NCBI GenBank assembly: GCA_015485335.1
Contig: WFTT01000016.1
Coordinates: forward strand, 1 to 45,310
Reading direction: 5' to 3'
DNA length: 45,310 nt
Origin: Robiginitomaculum sp.
Lineage (GTDB): Bacteria > Pseudomonadota > Alphaproteobacteria > Caulobacterales > Maricaulaceae
The position numbers were made by a program, and so were the translations under genes. Shown here in pieces: positions 1 to 8,595 of the stretch. Below the pieces are notes generated by a model that was not told the DNA's origin, ran no database searches, and worked only from the letters and a program-made list of their open reading frames with translations. Position 1 is the first letter of the stretch. Every line of letters starts with the position of its first letter.

Positions 1-229
1 GATCGCGGTCATAAAATTCGGCAACAAAAACATTGGGTAATCGTCCGGCAATGGCATATTTTCGCCGGTCCTGACGCTCGATCTTGCCAGCCTCTTCCAG
101 GGACCGCAAGGTTTCTTTTAAGCCCGCTTTTTCCTTGCCAAACAATTTCAGTTCGCGGGCAATGTCGCGTTTGGAAAGGCCTTTGCCGGTTTGCTCCAGT
201 GTTGAAAGAATGCGATCGCTTAATGCCAT
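1..229 (-). CDS. rnr: Ribonuclease R, N-terminal fragment (cut by window edge)
   Basis: Only the first 76 or so codons lie in the window; the gene runs off at base 1. RNase R is a 3'-5' exoribonuclease that degrades structured RNA. The readable part starts MALSDRILSTLEQTGKGLSK and continues with KRDIARELKLFG and an E..GKIERQDRRKYAI stretch, the winged-helix N-terminal region typical of this family, ahead of the missing cold-shock and RNB domains. The start ATG lies 9 bases after the topA stop codon with an AGG-type ribosome site between them, so the two genes are probably cotranscribed. A topA-rnr order is common in alphaproteobacteria. The catalytic residues cannot be checked because they lie outside the window. 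Confidence 0.8.
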   Translation of the reverse strand, partial: MALSDRILSTLEQTGKGLSKRDIARELKLFGKEKAGLKETLRSLEEAGKIERQDRRKYAIAGRLPNVFVAEFYDRD

Positions 230-238
230 GGGCGGCCT

Positions 239-2809
239 TTATGCCTTTGCCTTGGGTTTTGGTTTTGCTTTGGCTTTTGGTTTTGCCTTGGTCTTTGCCT
301 TAGGTTTTGCTTTGGTCTTGGTTTTCTTGGGTTTTTTGGCCTTGGCGGCAATCCATTCCAGCGCCTGTTCCATGGTCACGCTTTGTGGATCGGTGCCTTT
401 GGGCAAGGTGGCGTTGATTTTTTCGTATTTTACATAAGGCCCATACCGGCCATCCATCACCCGCACCGGCTTGCCGCTTTCGGGGTGATCGCCAAGCTCT
501 TTTAGGGCCGTGGCAGCCTTGCGAGCCTTACTGCGCTTTTCTGCCAGCACATCAACCGCACGGTTAATGCCGATCTCGAATACATCCTCGACCGAGCCAA
601 TATTGGCATAGGTTTTGGCGTGATGCACATAGGGGCCATAACGGCCAATGGCGGCGGTGATCATTTCTCCGTCTTCGGGGTGGGGGCCAATTTCCCGTGG
701 CAGGCTGAGCAGTTTTAACGCCCGTTCCAGGGTCAGCGTATCTGGGGCCCAGGTTTTGGGCAGGCTGGCGCGTTTGGGTTTTTCGTCTTCGCCCAATTGT
801 ACATAAGGGCCAAAACGCCCACTTTTGAGCAAGACCGGCAGGCCACTTTCAGGGTCCTCGCCCAGGGTTTCGTCGGCGGTCTGGCCATCCTGTCCTTCAC
901 CGGCACTCAAGGGGCGGGTGAATTTGCATTCGGGGTATTCGGAACACCCAATGAAGGCGCCATAGCGGCTGAGTTTCAGACCAAGGCGGCCATCCTTGCA
1001 TTTTGGGCAGATGCGCGGGTCCGGCTCGCCTTCGGTGCGCGGGAAAAGGTGAGGGGCCAGGGCCTCGTCCAGAGCATCCAGAACATGGGTGACCCGCAGG
1101 TCTGCAATATCTTCAACCGCGGCCGAAAATTCTTTCCAGAAATCACGCAACAGGACTTTCCAGTCCATTTTGCCGGCGCTGACTTCATCCAGCCTTTCTT
1201 CCAGATCCGCGGTGAATTCATATTGCACATAGCGAGAGAAAAAGTTTTCCAGAAAGGCGGTGACCACACGGCCTTTGTCTTGGGGAATAAAGCGTTTTTT
1301 CTCCAGCACCACATAATCGCGATCCTGCAAGACCTGCATGATCGAGGCATAGGTGGATGGCCGGCCAATACCCAATTCTTCCATGCGTTTGACCAAAGAG
1401 GCTTCGGTGAAACGGGGCGGTGGCTGGGTGAAATGTTGTTCGGCCTTGGTCTTGTCGATCCCGATAAGGGTATCTTTCTTAAGAAGCGGCAGCTTGGTCT
1501 GGCCTTCTTCTTTTTCGTCGTCCAGGCCTTCCTGATAGAGGTTCAAAAAGCCCGGGAAGAGAACCACCGTGCCACTGGCGCGCAGGCCCGTCTGGCCGCT
1601 TTCATCGCTAATCTCAATCGTGGTGCGTTCCAGCCGCGCACTTTCCATCTGGCTGGCGCAGGCGCGTTTCCAGATCAGGGCATAGAGCTTGGCCTCATCG
1701 CCCGAGAGGTTCAGATCATCGGGATGGCGAAAAAACGAAGTTGGGCGGACCGCTTCGTGGCCTTCCTGGGCGTTTTTAGCCTTGGAGGCATAATGCCGTG
1801 GCTTGGCTGGCAAAAAATCATCGCCAAAGCGTTTGCCGATCATCGAACGGACCTGCCCAATTGCTTCGCCGGTCATTTGCACACTGTCGGTTCGCATATA
1901 GGTGATCAGGCCGGTATTTTCGCCATTAATGGACATGCCTTCATAAAGCTTTTGTGCGGTGCGCATGGTCCGTGTGGCCGAAAAACCAAGTTTGCGCGCT
2001 GCCTCTTGCTGCATGGTCGAGGTGGTAAAGGGGGGGGCCGGGTGGCGCTTTGCCGGTTTGGCTTCGACATTGGCAACATGAAAGCGGCCAGCCTCGACAA
2101 TGGACTTGGCCCGCATGGCGGCGTCTTCGTCACCCAGGCTCAGCTTGCCAAGTTTTTTACCATCCAGTTTGACCAGTCGTGCCGGGAAGGGGGCTGCCCC
2201 TTCGGCCAGAGCCTCGGCTTCGACGGTCCAGTATTCATCGCTGATGAATTTTTCAATTTCCAGTTCGCGATCACAAATCAGGCGAAGGGCAACCGATTGC
2301 ACCCGCCCCGCAGAACGAGATCCAGGCAATTTGCGCCACAATACCGGCGACAGGGTAAAGCCAACCAGATAATCCAGCGCCCGGCGGGCCAGATAGGCCT
2401 CGACCAGTTCCATATCCACTTCACGCGGATTGGCCATGGCATCCAGAACAGAGGTTTTGGTGATGGCATTAAACACCACACGCTGAACCGGCGTATCCTT
2501 TTTGAGCACCCGACGGGCGCGCAAGGCCTCCAGCAAATGCCAGGAAATCGCTTCACCCTCGCGATCCGGGTCAGTGGCCAGGATCAACGAATCGGCGCCC
2601 TTGACCGCGTCGGCAATGGCTTTGAGATGTCCTTTGGAACGGGCGCTGACTTCCCAGCTCATGGCAAAATCTTCGTCAGGACGTACCGAGCCGTCCTTGG
2701 GCGGCAGATCGCGCACATGGCCAAAACTGGCATAGACTTCAAAGTCTTTTCCCAGATATTTGTTTATAGTCTTTGCTTTCGCCGGGGACTCAACGACGAC
2801 AACCTTCAT
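239..2809 (-). CDS. topA: DNA topoisomerase I
   Basis: Type IA topoisomerase, 856 residues, which relaxes negative supercoils through a 5'-phosphotyrosine intermediate. The protein opens with the TOPRIM domain (VVVESPAKAKTINKYLG near residue 4 and the acidic ATDPDREGEAISWHL motif near 78-92). The active-site tyrosine is in GLITYMRTDSVQ, about residue 305. A four-cysteine zinc finger (CPKCKDG...GCSEYPEC) follows near residue 595, then three repeats built on GRYGPYV/GRFGPYV. The last 35 residues are an almost pure Lys/Ala/Pro tail encoded by tandem-like DNA. Basic tails of this kind are common on alphaproteobacterial TopA and probably bind DNA. rnr follows 9 bases downstream. The long open frame on the opposite strand is a codon-bias shadow. 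Confidence 0.97.
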   Translation of the reverse strand: MKVVVVESPAKAKTINKYLGKDFEVYASFGHVRDLPPKDGSVRPDEDFAMSWEVSARSKGHLKAIADAVKGADSLILATDPDREGEAISWHLLEALRARRVLKKDTPVQRVVFNAITKTSVLDAMANPREVDMELVEAYLARRALDYLVGFTLSPVLWRKLPGSRSAGRVQSVALRLICDRELEIEKFISDEYWTVEAEALAEGAAPFPARLVKLDGKKLGKLSLGDEDAAMRAKSIVEAGRFHVANVEAKPAKRHPAPPFTTSTMQQEAARKLGFSATRTMRTAQKLYEGMSINGENTGLITYMRTDSVQMTGEAIGQVRSMIGKRFGDDFLPAKPRHYASKAKNAQEGHEAVRPTSFFRHPDDLNLSGDEAKLYALIWKRACASQMESARLERTTIEISDESGQTGLRASGTVVLFPGFLNLYQEGLDDEKEEGQTKLPLLKKDTLIGIDKTKAEQHFTQPPPRFTEASLVKRMEELGIGRPSTYASIMQVLQDRDYVVLEKKRFIPQDKGRVVTAFLENFFSRYVQYEFTADLEERLDEVSAGKMDWKVLLRDFWKEFSAAVEDIADLRVTHVLDALDEALAPHLFPRTEGEPDPRICPKCKDGRLGLKLSRYGAFIGCSEYPECKFTRPLSAGEGQDGQTADETLGEDPESGLPVLLKSGRFGPYVQLGEDEKPKRASLPKTWAPDTLTLERALKLLSLPREIGPHPEDGEMITAAIGRYGPYVHHAKTYANIGSVEDVFEIGINRAVDVLAEKRSKARKAATALKELGDHPESGKPVRVMDGRYGPYVKYEKINATLPKGTDPQSVTMEQALEWIAAKAKKPKKTKTKAKPKAKTKAKPKAKAKPKPKAKA
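240..345 (-). repeat. Degenerate tandem repeat coding the Lys/Ala/Pro tail of TopA
   Basis: The plus strand reads as repeated units close to GGTTTTGCCTTGG and TTTGGCTTTTGG with small changes. Read as coding sequence on the minus strand, this gives alternating KAK, KPK and TKA tripeptides. Such tracts change length easily by slippage in whole-codon steps, so tail length may differ between strains. Confidence 0.7.
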
Positions 2810-2859
2810 GGAACATTCCCTCTGGATCGGCCCGGCGCTTGATCTCGCGGGCTGGCGCG

Positions 2860-2888
2860 AAAAGAAAGGCTAAGCTTGCAATTGTCAA
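2860..2888 (-). promoter_or_regulatory. Possible sigma-70 promoter of topA
   Basis: The minus strand has a perfect TTGACA (2888-2883), a 17-base spacer and a poor -10 match, TCTTTT (2865-2860), about 50 bases upstream of the topA start. Only the -35 box is convincing. Confidence 0.3.
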
Positions 2889-2966
2889 TGCATGGGGGTT
2901 TCCCAACACACAAAAACCCTTTAAGGGTGTGAAAATAATATAACACACGTTATGCGAGAGTTGTAC

Positions 2967-3152
2967 ATGACCCCTGAACCACAAACCAGACTTCGCGCCC
3001 CCAAAGAGCACGCCCGTTACGATGCGGTTCATTATCTGGTGGCGATCCTGCCAGAGCTGGCAGAGATTGCCAAAAAGGCAGGCATAGAGGAACTGGGAGT
3101 GCAGATTGATCAGGCTGCCAATCTGGCGCGTCAGGCTTTGATCCGGCGCTGA
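2967..3152 (+). CDS. Small protein of unknown function (61 aa)
   Basis: I do not recognise this family. The reading begins MTPEPQTRLRAPKEHARYDA and continues with a mostly helical, amphipathic stretch containing YLVAILPELAEIAKKAG and a basic end, ALIRR. There is no signal peptide, cysteine or membrane segment. I chose the ATG at 2967 because GAGAG sits 6 bases before it; an in-frame ATG at 2952 would add five residues. The stop codon is immediately followed by the reversed stop codon of the converging histidine kinase gene, so the two genes meet without a gap. The coding-like composition and tidy fit between neighbours support a real gene. It might be a helical partner of a larger protein, but nothing in the sequence proves that. 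Confidence 0.6.
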   Translation: MTPEPQTRLRAPKEHARYDAVHYLVAILPELAEIAKKAGIEELGVQIDQAANLARQALIRR

Positions 3153-5357
3153 TCAGGCGCTGTTGGCCAGTGTATTGGCTTTTGAGGGCACTGTGCCTTG
3201 TGCACTGGCGCGCGCAATCGCGGTTACCAGCACCCGCGGGTCTATGGGTTTGGCGACATAATCGGTCATGCCAATTTCGAGACATCTCTGACGGTCGCCA
3301 CTCATGGCATTGGCCGTCATGGCAATAATGGGAATGTTGGCATTGGGGCCATCCGAGGCCCGAATTTCCCGGGTGGTGGTCATGCCATCCTTTCGGGGCA
3401 TTTGCACATCCATCAGCACCAGATCAAATGGCTGGCTGGCAAGCTGTTCCAGCGCCTCAACACCATCTTCGACCATAACAACGTCATAATTAAAGGGCTG
3501 CAGGAAGGCTTTGAGCACTCTTTGATTCAAAGGATTGTCTTCGGCCGCCAGAATGCGCAGGCGGGTTTTCGAACGGGCGGCCTTTTGGGTTGCAGGGTTG
3601 GGAGATTCTTTTTCACTTGCCTTCAGGCTTTCCTGAGTAACCACAGCCGTTTCAAGAATAAAGGTAAAACAGGTGCCCTCGCCGGGTTTGGAGGCAATGG
3701 TGATATCCCCATTCATCAATTGCGCCAGTTTTTTGGAGATTGCCAGGCCCAGACCCGTACCACCAAACTTGCGGGTTACGGATTTGTCAGCCTGTTCAAA
3801 CGAAGTGAACAGCCTGCTTTGGGCTTCTTCAGAAATGCCGACACCGGTATCATGCACCGCAAAGAAAATTCGGGCCTTGTCGGCTTCAATGCTTTTGGCG
3901 CTGACCCGCAGGCTAACTTCGCCGTGTTCAGTAAACTTAACGGCGTTTGACAACAGGTTGTAAACAATCTGGCGAATGCGGGTGATATCGCCACGAATGA
4001 CCGAAGGAACGTCATCATCAATGGTGCAGATGAAATCCAGTCCCTTGTCTTTGGCATTGGGGGCCCATAACCGCTCCAGACGTTTGACCGCATGACGCAC
4101 GTCCACCTCGATGGTTTCCATTTCCAGCTTGCCGGCCTCGATTTTGGACAGGTCCAGAATGTCGTTCAGCACCGTCATCAGCATTTCGCCGCCATCGGTA
4201 AGCGCCGTAATATATTCCCTTTGCTGTGCGTCCAGATCTGATGCCTTCAGCAAAGAGGCCATGCCCAGAACCGCGTTCATGGGGGTGCGCAGCTCGTGGC
4301 TCATCATAGCCAGGAATTCAGACTTGGCCTTGTTGGCCCGTTCTGCCTGTTCGCGGGCTTCAAGGAGGTCGGTAATGTCCCTGCGGATAGAAATGCATTC
4401 TGTGATTTTGCCATCACTGTTCTTGATGGGGGATATGGTGGTGTCACCCCAGTACAGGGATCCGTCTTTGGCTTTGTTCTGGATCAGGCCCGACCAGACT
4501 TTGCCCTCATTAAGTCTGGCCTGCATGTCTTCGAAGAATTGTGACGAGTGATGCCCCGAATCCAATAGCGTATGGTGCTGTCCAAGCAACTCTTCGCGGC
4601 TGTACTGATTTTTTTCACAAAACGCGTCATTGACCGACAGCAAAACCCCCTCTGGCGTGCTGCGGGTTACCATGGCATGGGTGTCCAGGGCCTGGTTAAG
4701 CGCCATAAGCTGGGCATTCATATTTTCGGTTTTTTCGGCTTCTTGTTCAGCAGCCCATTGGGCGGCTTGTTGTTCCTGCATGACGCTGTGCAACCAATGA
4801 TAAGCTTTGCTGCTGGCAAAAAGAGGCAAAATAGTTGCAAAAAACACGGCAATAAGGCCGTTCAGGCTCATGCTATGGTCAATGAAATAATCACACAGAG
4901 GCAGGGCCAGTAATGGTACAACAAAGGGGAGGGTGGATACCAGATACAGAAACTTGGCTCGGGACAGAAAAATACTGGAATGTACCAATGAGGCATTAAG
5001 CAATAAAATCGCAAATAGTTTGCCTTCTACACCGCCAAGTTGCCATAGCGCCGGGCCCAGCGAAGCAAATACAATCGTCGATAAAACCACCGTATAATTT
5101 GCCAGTGCTTTGCCGCGTTTGACCGAAATATTTTTCCCCTGGACTTTGGCCAGATAATTAAAGGTTTTGCTATCCATTGCCTGGGTAATCAATACACCGG
5201 CCAGCCAGCCAAAGGCATAAGTCGCCGGGATAATTAGCGCGGCCAATAGGGAAACAATGGCCGCATAGGCTATGCGGCTTTTGCGGCCCGCATTACGGCC
5301 CAGTGCGGCTTGCACCACCTCGTCATATGGCTGGTGTTCGTGTTGATTCTTGCTCAT
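3153..5357 (-). CDS. Membrane-bound hybrid sensor histidine kinase (PAS-HisKA-HATPase-REC)
   Basis: A 734-residue hybrid kinase. Residues about 30-200 hold five or six hydrophobic segments with short loops. A coiled stretch follows, then a PAS domain (about 215-330, with NDAFCEKNQYSREELLG and a C-terminal ISIRRDIT). The HisKA box FLAMMSHELRTPMNAVLG carries the phospho-accepting His. The ATPase domain has an N-box (NLLSNAVKFTEHGE), DTGVGIS and GGTGLGLAISKKL. A C-terminal receiver domain (AAEDNPLNQ, LVLMDVQMPRKDG, MTAN, AKPID) takes the phosphate. I chose MSKNQHEHQ at 5357 as the start; the frame stays open further upstream, but the extra 91 residues look non-native and run across the promoter space of the divergent M20 gene. 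No separate output regulator is adjacent, so its target is unknown. Confidence 0.9.
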   Translation of the reverse strand: MSKNQHEHQPYDEVVQAALGRNAGRKSRIAYAAIVSLLAALIIPATYAFGWLAGVLITQAMDSKTFNYLAKVQGKNISVKRGKALANYTVVLSTIVFASLGPALWQLGGVEGKLFAILLLNASLVHSSIFLSRAKFLYLVSTLPFVVPLLALPLCDYFIDHSMSLNGLIAVFFATILPLFASSKAYHWLHSVMQEQQAAQWAAEQEAEKTENMNAQLMALNQALDTHAMVTRSTPEGVLLSVNDAFCEKNQYSREELLGQHHTLLDSGHHSSQFFEDMQARLNEGKVWSGLIQNKAKDGSLYWGDTTISPIKNSDGKITECISIRRDITDLLEAREQAERANKAKSEFLAMMSHELRTPMNAVLGMASLLKASDLDAQQREYITALTDGGEMLMTVLNDILDLSKIEAGKLEMETIEVDVRHAVKRLERLWAPNAKDKGLDFICTIDDDVPSVIRGDITRIRQIVYNLLSNAVKFTEHGEVSLRVSAKSIEADKARIFFAVHDTGVGISEEAQSRLFTSFEQADKSVTRKFGGTGLGLAISKKLAQLMNGDITIASKPGEGTCFTFILETAVVTQESLKASEKESPNPATQKAARSKTRLRILAAEDNPLNQRVLKAFLQPFNYDVVMVEDGVEALEQLASQPFDLVLMDVQMPRKDGMTTTREIRASDGPNANIPIIAMTANAMSGDRQRCLEIGMTDYVAKPIDPRVLVTAIARASAQGTVPSKANTLANSA

Positions 5358-5535
5358 CCAGTATCCACCCACGCTAAAGCTGGAATGACTATAAATGCCA
5401 AAGGTAAAAAAAAGACCTAACATGGCTACGAAAAACAAACCGGTTCTCAGAAGGGGGCGTGCGCCTAAAAAGCGGTTCGTGATTTGCGGATTTGCCGTTA
5501 CACTTGTCTCAGATTCTGGGGTGATGGAGGGGAAT

Positions 5536-6873
5536 ATGCAACAGAACCAGTTTTTGGCGGCGTTGGCTGTGGGTACGGCATTGGTGATGGCGGGACCGGT
5601 TATGGCCCAGACACCATTGCAGGATGCCATTGAGGGTGACTTTGGCTATCTGCAATCGCTCTATACCCATTTGCATGAAAATCCTGAGCTTAGCTTTGAA
5701 GAAAAGCAAACCGCCAAGCGTATTGCCAAAGAGCTGCGCTCGCTTGGATTTAAGGTGACCACCGGCATTGGCGGCACCGGTCTGGTGGCGGTCATGAAAA
5801 ATGGTGACGGGCCGACGGTGATGATCCGTTCCGATCTGGATGCATTGCCAGTCAAGGAACAGACCGGCAAACCTTATGCCTCGACGGCGCGCGGTCAGAA
5901 CTATCTGGGTGATAAAAACCTGCCCATCATGCATGCCTGCGGCCATGATGTGCATATGACGGCGCTGGTGGGCACCGCGCGCCGCCTGGCGGCGATGAAG
6001 GATCAATGGTCCGGAACGTTGGTCATGATTGGTCAGCCTGCCGAAGAACTGGGCTTGGGAGCCAAGGCAATGCTGGAAGATGGCCTGTTTTCGCGCTTTC
6101 CAAAGCCGGATTATAATCTGGGCCTGCATGTGAATGCCGGCCTGCCCGCCGGGGTGATCGGGTATACCTCCGGCTATGCACTGGCCAATGTGGATTCCGT
6201 TGATATTGAAATCAAAGGTATTGGCGGCCACGGGGCCTATCCACACACCACCAAAGACCCCATTGTCTTGGGGGCCTATATCGTTACCGCGCTGCAAACT
6301 CTGGTCTCGCGTGAAATCGATCCACAGGCCCCGGCGGTGGTAACCGTTGGCTCGTTCCATGGGGGCACCAAACATAATATTATTCCTGACAGTACTCATC
6401 TGAAACTGACGGTGCGTTCCTATTCGGATGAGGTGCGCGATAAATTGTTGAAGGGGATCACGCGGATTGCACAAAACCAGGCCCGCGCCTTTGGTCTGCC
6501 CGAAGATAAATTGCCGGTGGTCACCAAGGAAGAGAACTATACGCCCTCCCTTTATAACGACCCGGCATTGGTGAAGAACACCATGGTGGCCATCGCCAAT
6601 CAGATCGGCAAGGAAAATATCCGCGAGCTGAAACCCGTAATGGGGGGCGAGGATTTCTCCCGCTATGGGCGGACCAAGGACAAAATCCCGGGCTTCATGT
6701 TCTGGGTGGGGGCCGTTGACCCGGAAGTCTATGCCAAAACCAAGGCCGAAGGCGGCACCTTGCCATCATTGCATTCGCCGTTTTTTGCCCCCGATCCACG
6801 GCGCACCATCACTACCGCCGTGGATGCCATGAGCACGGCGGCGCTAAATTTGCTGGGAAAGGCCGATGAGTAA
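5536..6873 (+). CDS. Exported M20-family amidohydrolase/peptidase
   Basis: A 445-residue zinc hydrolase of the M20D amidohydrolase type (N-acyl amino acid or hippurate-like substrates). The start at 5536 gives a clear signal peptide (MQQNQFLAALAVG... ending VMAQ), with GGAGG 5 bases upstream; the frame is open further upstream, but that part is non-coding in character. Metal-binding and catalytic motifs are present: HACGHDVHMTALVG, QPAEELGLGAKAML, GIGGHGAYPH in the dimerisation domain, MGGEDFSRYG and SLHSPFFAPD near the end. It should act in the periplasm. Its last 8 bases overlap the start of the Rid-family gene, so the two are translationally coupled. The substrate cannot be told from sequence. 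Confidence 0.9.
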   Translation: MQQNQFLAALAVGTALVMAGPVMAQTPLQDAIEGDFGYLQSLYTHLHENPELSFEEKQTAKRIAKELRSLGFKVTTGIGGTGLVAVMKNGDGPTVMIRSDLDALPVKEQTGKPYASTARGQNYLGDKNLPIMHACGHDVHMTALVGTARRLAAMKDQWSGTLVMIGQPAEELGLGAKAMLEDGLFSRFPKPDYNLGLHVNAGLPAGVIGYTSGYALANVDSVDIEIKGIGGHGAYPHTTKDPIVLGAYIVTALQTLVSREIDPQAPAVVTVGSFHGGTKHNIIPDSTHLKLTVRSYSDEVRDKLLKGITRIAQNQARAFGLPEDKLPVVTKEENYTPSLYNDPALVKNTMVAIANQIGKENIRELKPVMGGEDFSRYGRTKDKIPGFMFWVGAVDPEVYAKTKAEGGTLPSLHSPFFAPDPRRTITTAVDAMSTAALNLLGKADE

Positions 6874-7255
6874 AACCAAAAGAGTATATTCGAACGCGCC
6901 CTGGGAAAAACAGGTGGGGTATTGCCGGGCCTTGCGCCGTGGCCCCCATATCTGGATCACCGGTACTGCGCCGATTATGGATGATGGGGCCACCTATGCG
7001 CCCGGCGATCCTTATGCCCAGACCGCCCGTTGTCTGGCCCTGATCGAAAACGCATTGGCCGAGCTGGGGGCGGGGATGGAACATGTGGTGCGCACCCGCC
7101 TTTATGTCACCGACATCACCCGCTGGGAGGCCATTGGCCGGGCCCATGCCGCGGTGTTCAAAGACTTTCCTCCCACCACCACCATGATCCGGGTGGCCGG
7201 GCTGATTGCCCCGGATATGATGGTCGAGATCGAGGCCGATGCCTATGTGGATTAA
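6866..7255 (+). CDS. Rid family (RidA/YjgF/YER057c/UK114) protein
   Basis: A 129-residue protein of the Rid family. RidA members hydrolyse reactive enamine/imine intermediates released by PLP enzymes; other members act on different imines. The usual features are visible: an SNAPWEKQVGY start, PHIWITGTAP strand, AQTARCLALIENALAE helix, the VRTRLYVTDI segment with the arginine that binds carboxylates in RidA, and PPTTTMIRVAGL followed by EIEADAYV. The gene overlaps the M20 gene by 8 bases and the cyclophilin gene by 11, so it sits inside an operon. Its sequence is divergent enough that RidA activity proper is not assured. Confidence 0.88.
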   Translation: MSKTKRVYSNAPWEKQVGYCRALRRGPHIWITGTAPIMDDGATYAPGDPYAQTARCLALIENALAELGAGMEHVVRTRLYVTDITRWEAIGRAHAAVFKDFPPTTTMIRVAGLIAPDMMVEIEADAYVD

Positions 7256-8114
7256 CCTTGGGCGCCATATTCTGTGGTTGGCCTGTTGGCTGGGTCTGTC
7301 GGGTGCCAGTTTGGCCCAGGACGCCGACTGGCGGCCGGTGGAACCGGAAAACCTGTTGCTGATCAAAACCGTCTATGGGCAGGTGGCGGTGGAATTGAAC
7401 CCGGTGTTTGCCCCCAACCATACCAAACGCCTGCAAGGGCTGGCCAAAGCGCATTTCTATGATGGTCTCAGCTTTTATCGGGTCATAGACGGCTTTGTGG
7501 CTCAGGGTGGGCGCAATGAAGGGGATTTGCCGGACTGGCCGGTTCTTAAGAACGAGAATGATCGTCCCGCCAAAGGGTTGAACTTTGTGCCCACCGGATC
7601 ACCGGATCTCTATGCCCCCGAGGCCGGACATGTTGGCGGCTTTGCCGCGGCACGTAATCCCAAAACCGGGCGGGCCTGGCTGATGCATTGTGTGGGTTCC
7701 ATGGCCATGGCTCGCGATACCGATCCCGATACGGGGGACGTTGAGTTCTATATCGTTATTGGTCCGGGCACCCGGTATCTGGACCGCAATCTGACGATAT
7801 TTGGTCGGGTAATCGATGGTATGGAATTTATCCAGAAGCTGAACCGGGGCACGCGCGCCATTGATAATGGCGTGATTGCGGACCCGGCGCGGCGCGACCC
7901 CATTATGTCCATGCGTCTGGCCTCGGAACTGCCCGCCGCTGAACGCCCTGCCTATGAGGTGATGCGCGTGGATGGCCAGGCTTTTGCCGATTATAAAACG
8001 GCCAAGCGTGTGCGCGATGCAGCCTTCTTTTACCGTCGCCCGCCTGAAGTGATTGAGGCCTGTAATGTACAGGCCCCCGTGCGCCGGGCAGTGGGTGATG
8101 ATGGCGCGCCTTGA
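7245..8114 (+). CDS. Exported cyclophilin-type peptidyl-prolyl isomerase
   Basis: A 289-residue periplasmic protein with a signal peptide (MWINLGRHILWLACWLGLSG, cleavage after SLAQ) and a cyclophilin domain (ENLLLIKTVYGQVAVEL, GLSFYRVIDGFVAQGG, GSMAMARDTDPDTG, FYIVIGPGTRYLDRNLTIFG). Family members catalyse proline isomerisation during folding of exported proteins. The domain carries insertions compared with short bacterial PpiA proteins, and a C-terminal extension of about 60 residues after VIADP. I prefer ATG 7245 over ATG 7239 because GAGG lies 9 bases before 7245 but only 3 before 7239. It overlaps the Rid gene and is followed by ruvX. Confidence 0.88.
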   Translation: MWINLGRHILWLACWLGLSGASLAQDADWRPVEPENLLLIKTVYGQVAVELNPVFAPNHTKRLQGLAKAHFYDGLSFYRVIDGFVAQGGRNEGDLPDWPVLKNENDRPAKGLNFVPTGSPDLYAPEAGHVGGFAAARNPKTGRAWLMHCVGSMAMARDTDPDTGDVEFYIVIGPGTRYLDRNLTIFGRVIDGMEFIQKLNRGTRAIDNGVIADPARRDPIMSMRLASELPAAERPAYEVMRVDGQAFADYKTAKRVRDAAFFYRRPPEVIEACNVQAPVRRAVGDDGAP

Positions 8115-8145
8115 CCTTTGATCCTGTGCGGTGCCATGTGCGCTT

Positions 8146-8592
8146 ATGGCAGTAATCGACATCATGGACATAGCGGCGCACGGGGCCCTGTTGGGACTGG
8201 ATCCTGGCACAAAAACCATTGGCATTGCGGTTTCGGACGGAGCGCGGATTGCCGCAACGCCACTGGAAACCCTCAAACGCACCAAGTTCAAAACCGACGC
8301 AGAACGCGTATTTTCGCTTTATGACGATCGTCAATGCGTTGGTATCGTATTGGGCATGCCGATCAATATGGATGGCACCTCGGGGCCGCGGGCGCAGAGC
8401 GTGCGCGCCTTTGCCACCAATCTGTTACAGGTACGCGATGTGCCGCTGATCTTTTGGGATGAGCGCCTGTCCACTGTGGCGGTGGAGCGCACCTTGCTGG
8501 CCGCCGACACCCGCCGTTCCCGGCGCAAGGAGGTGATCGATAAAATGGCCGCCGCCTATATTCTGCAAGGGGCGTTGGATCGTTTGCGATAG
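8146..8592 (+). CDS. ruvX: Putative pre-16S rRNA nuclease / Holliday junction resolvase-like RuvX (YqgF)
   Basis: A 148-residue RNase H-fold protein of the YqgF/RuvX family, which in E. coli takes part in maturing the 16S rRNA 5' end. Catalytic acidic motifs are visible: LLGLDPGTKTIGIAVSD near the N-terminus, the IVLGMPINMDGT segment, FWDERLSTVAVER, and the closing VIDKMAAAYILQGALD. The start is uncertain: GTG 8131, ATG 8146 and ATG 8164 all lack a strong ribosome site; 8146 gives the usual length. It is the last gene of the M20-Rid-cyclophilin run. It converges with the LOG-family gene with only 3 bases between the stops. Confidence 0.92.
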   Translation: MAVIDIMDIAAHGALLGLDPGTKTIGIAVSDGARIAATPLETLKRTKFKTDAERVFSLYDDRQCVGIVLGMPINMDGTSGPRAQSVRAFATNLLQVRDVPLIFWDERLSTVAVERTLLAADTRRSRRKEVIDKMAAAYILQGALDRLR

Positions 8593-8595
8593 ACG

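Noticed and set aside
797-2842. Long open frame on the plus strand opposite topA (about 680 codons)
   Set aside because: It mirrors topA, which has every family motif; the frame stays open because of codon bias on the coding strand. The translated product has no recognisable motif.
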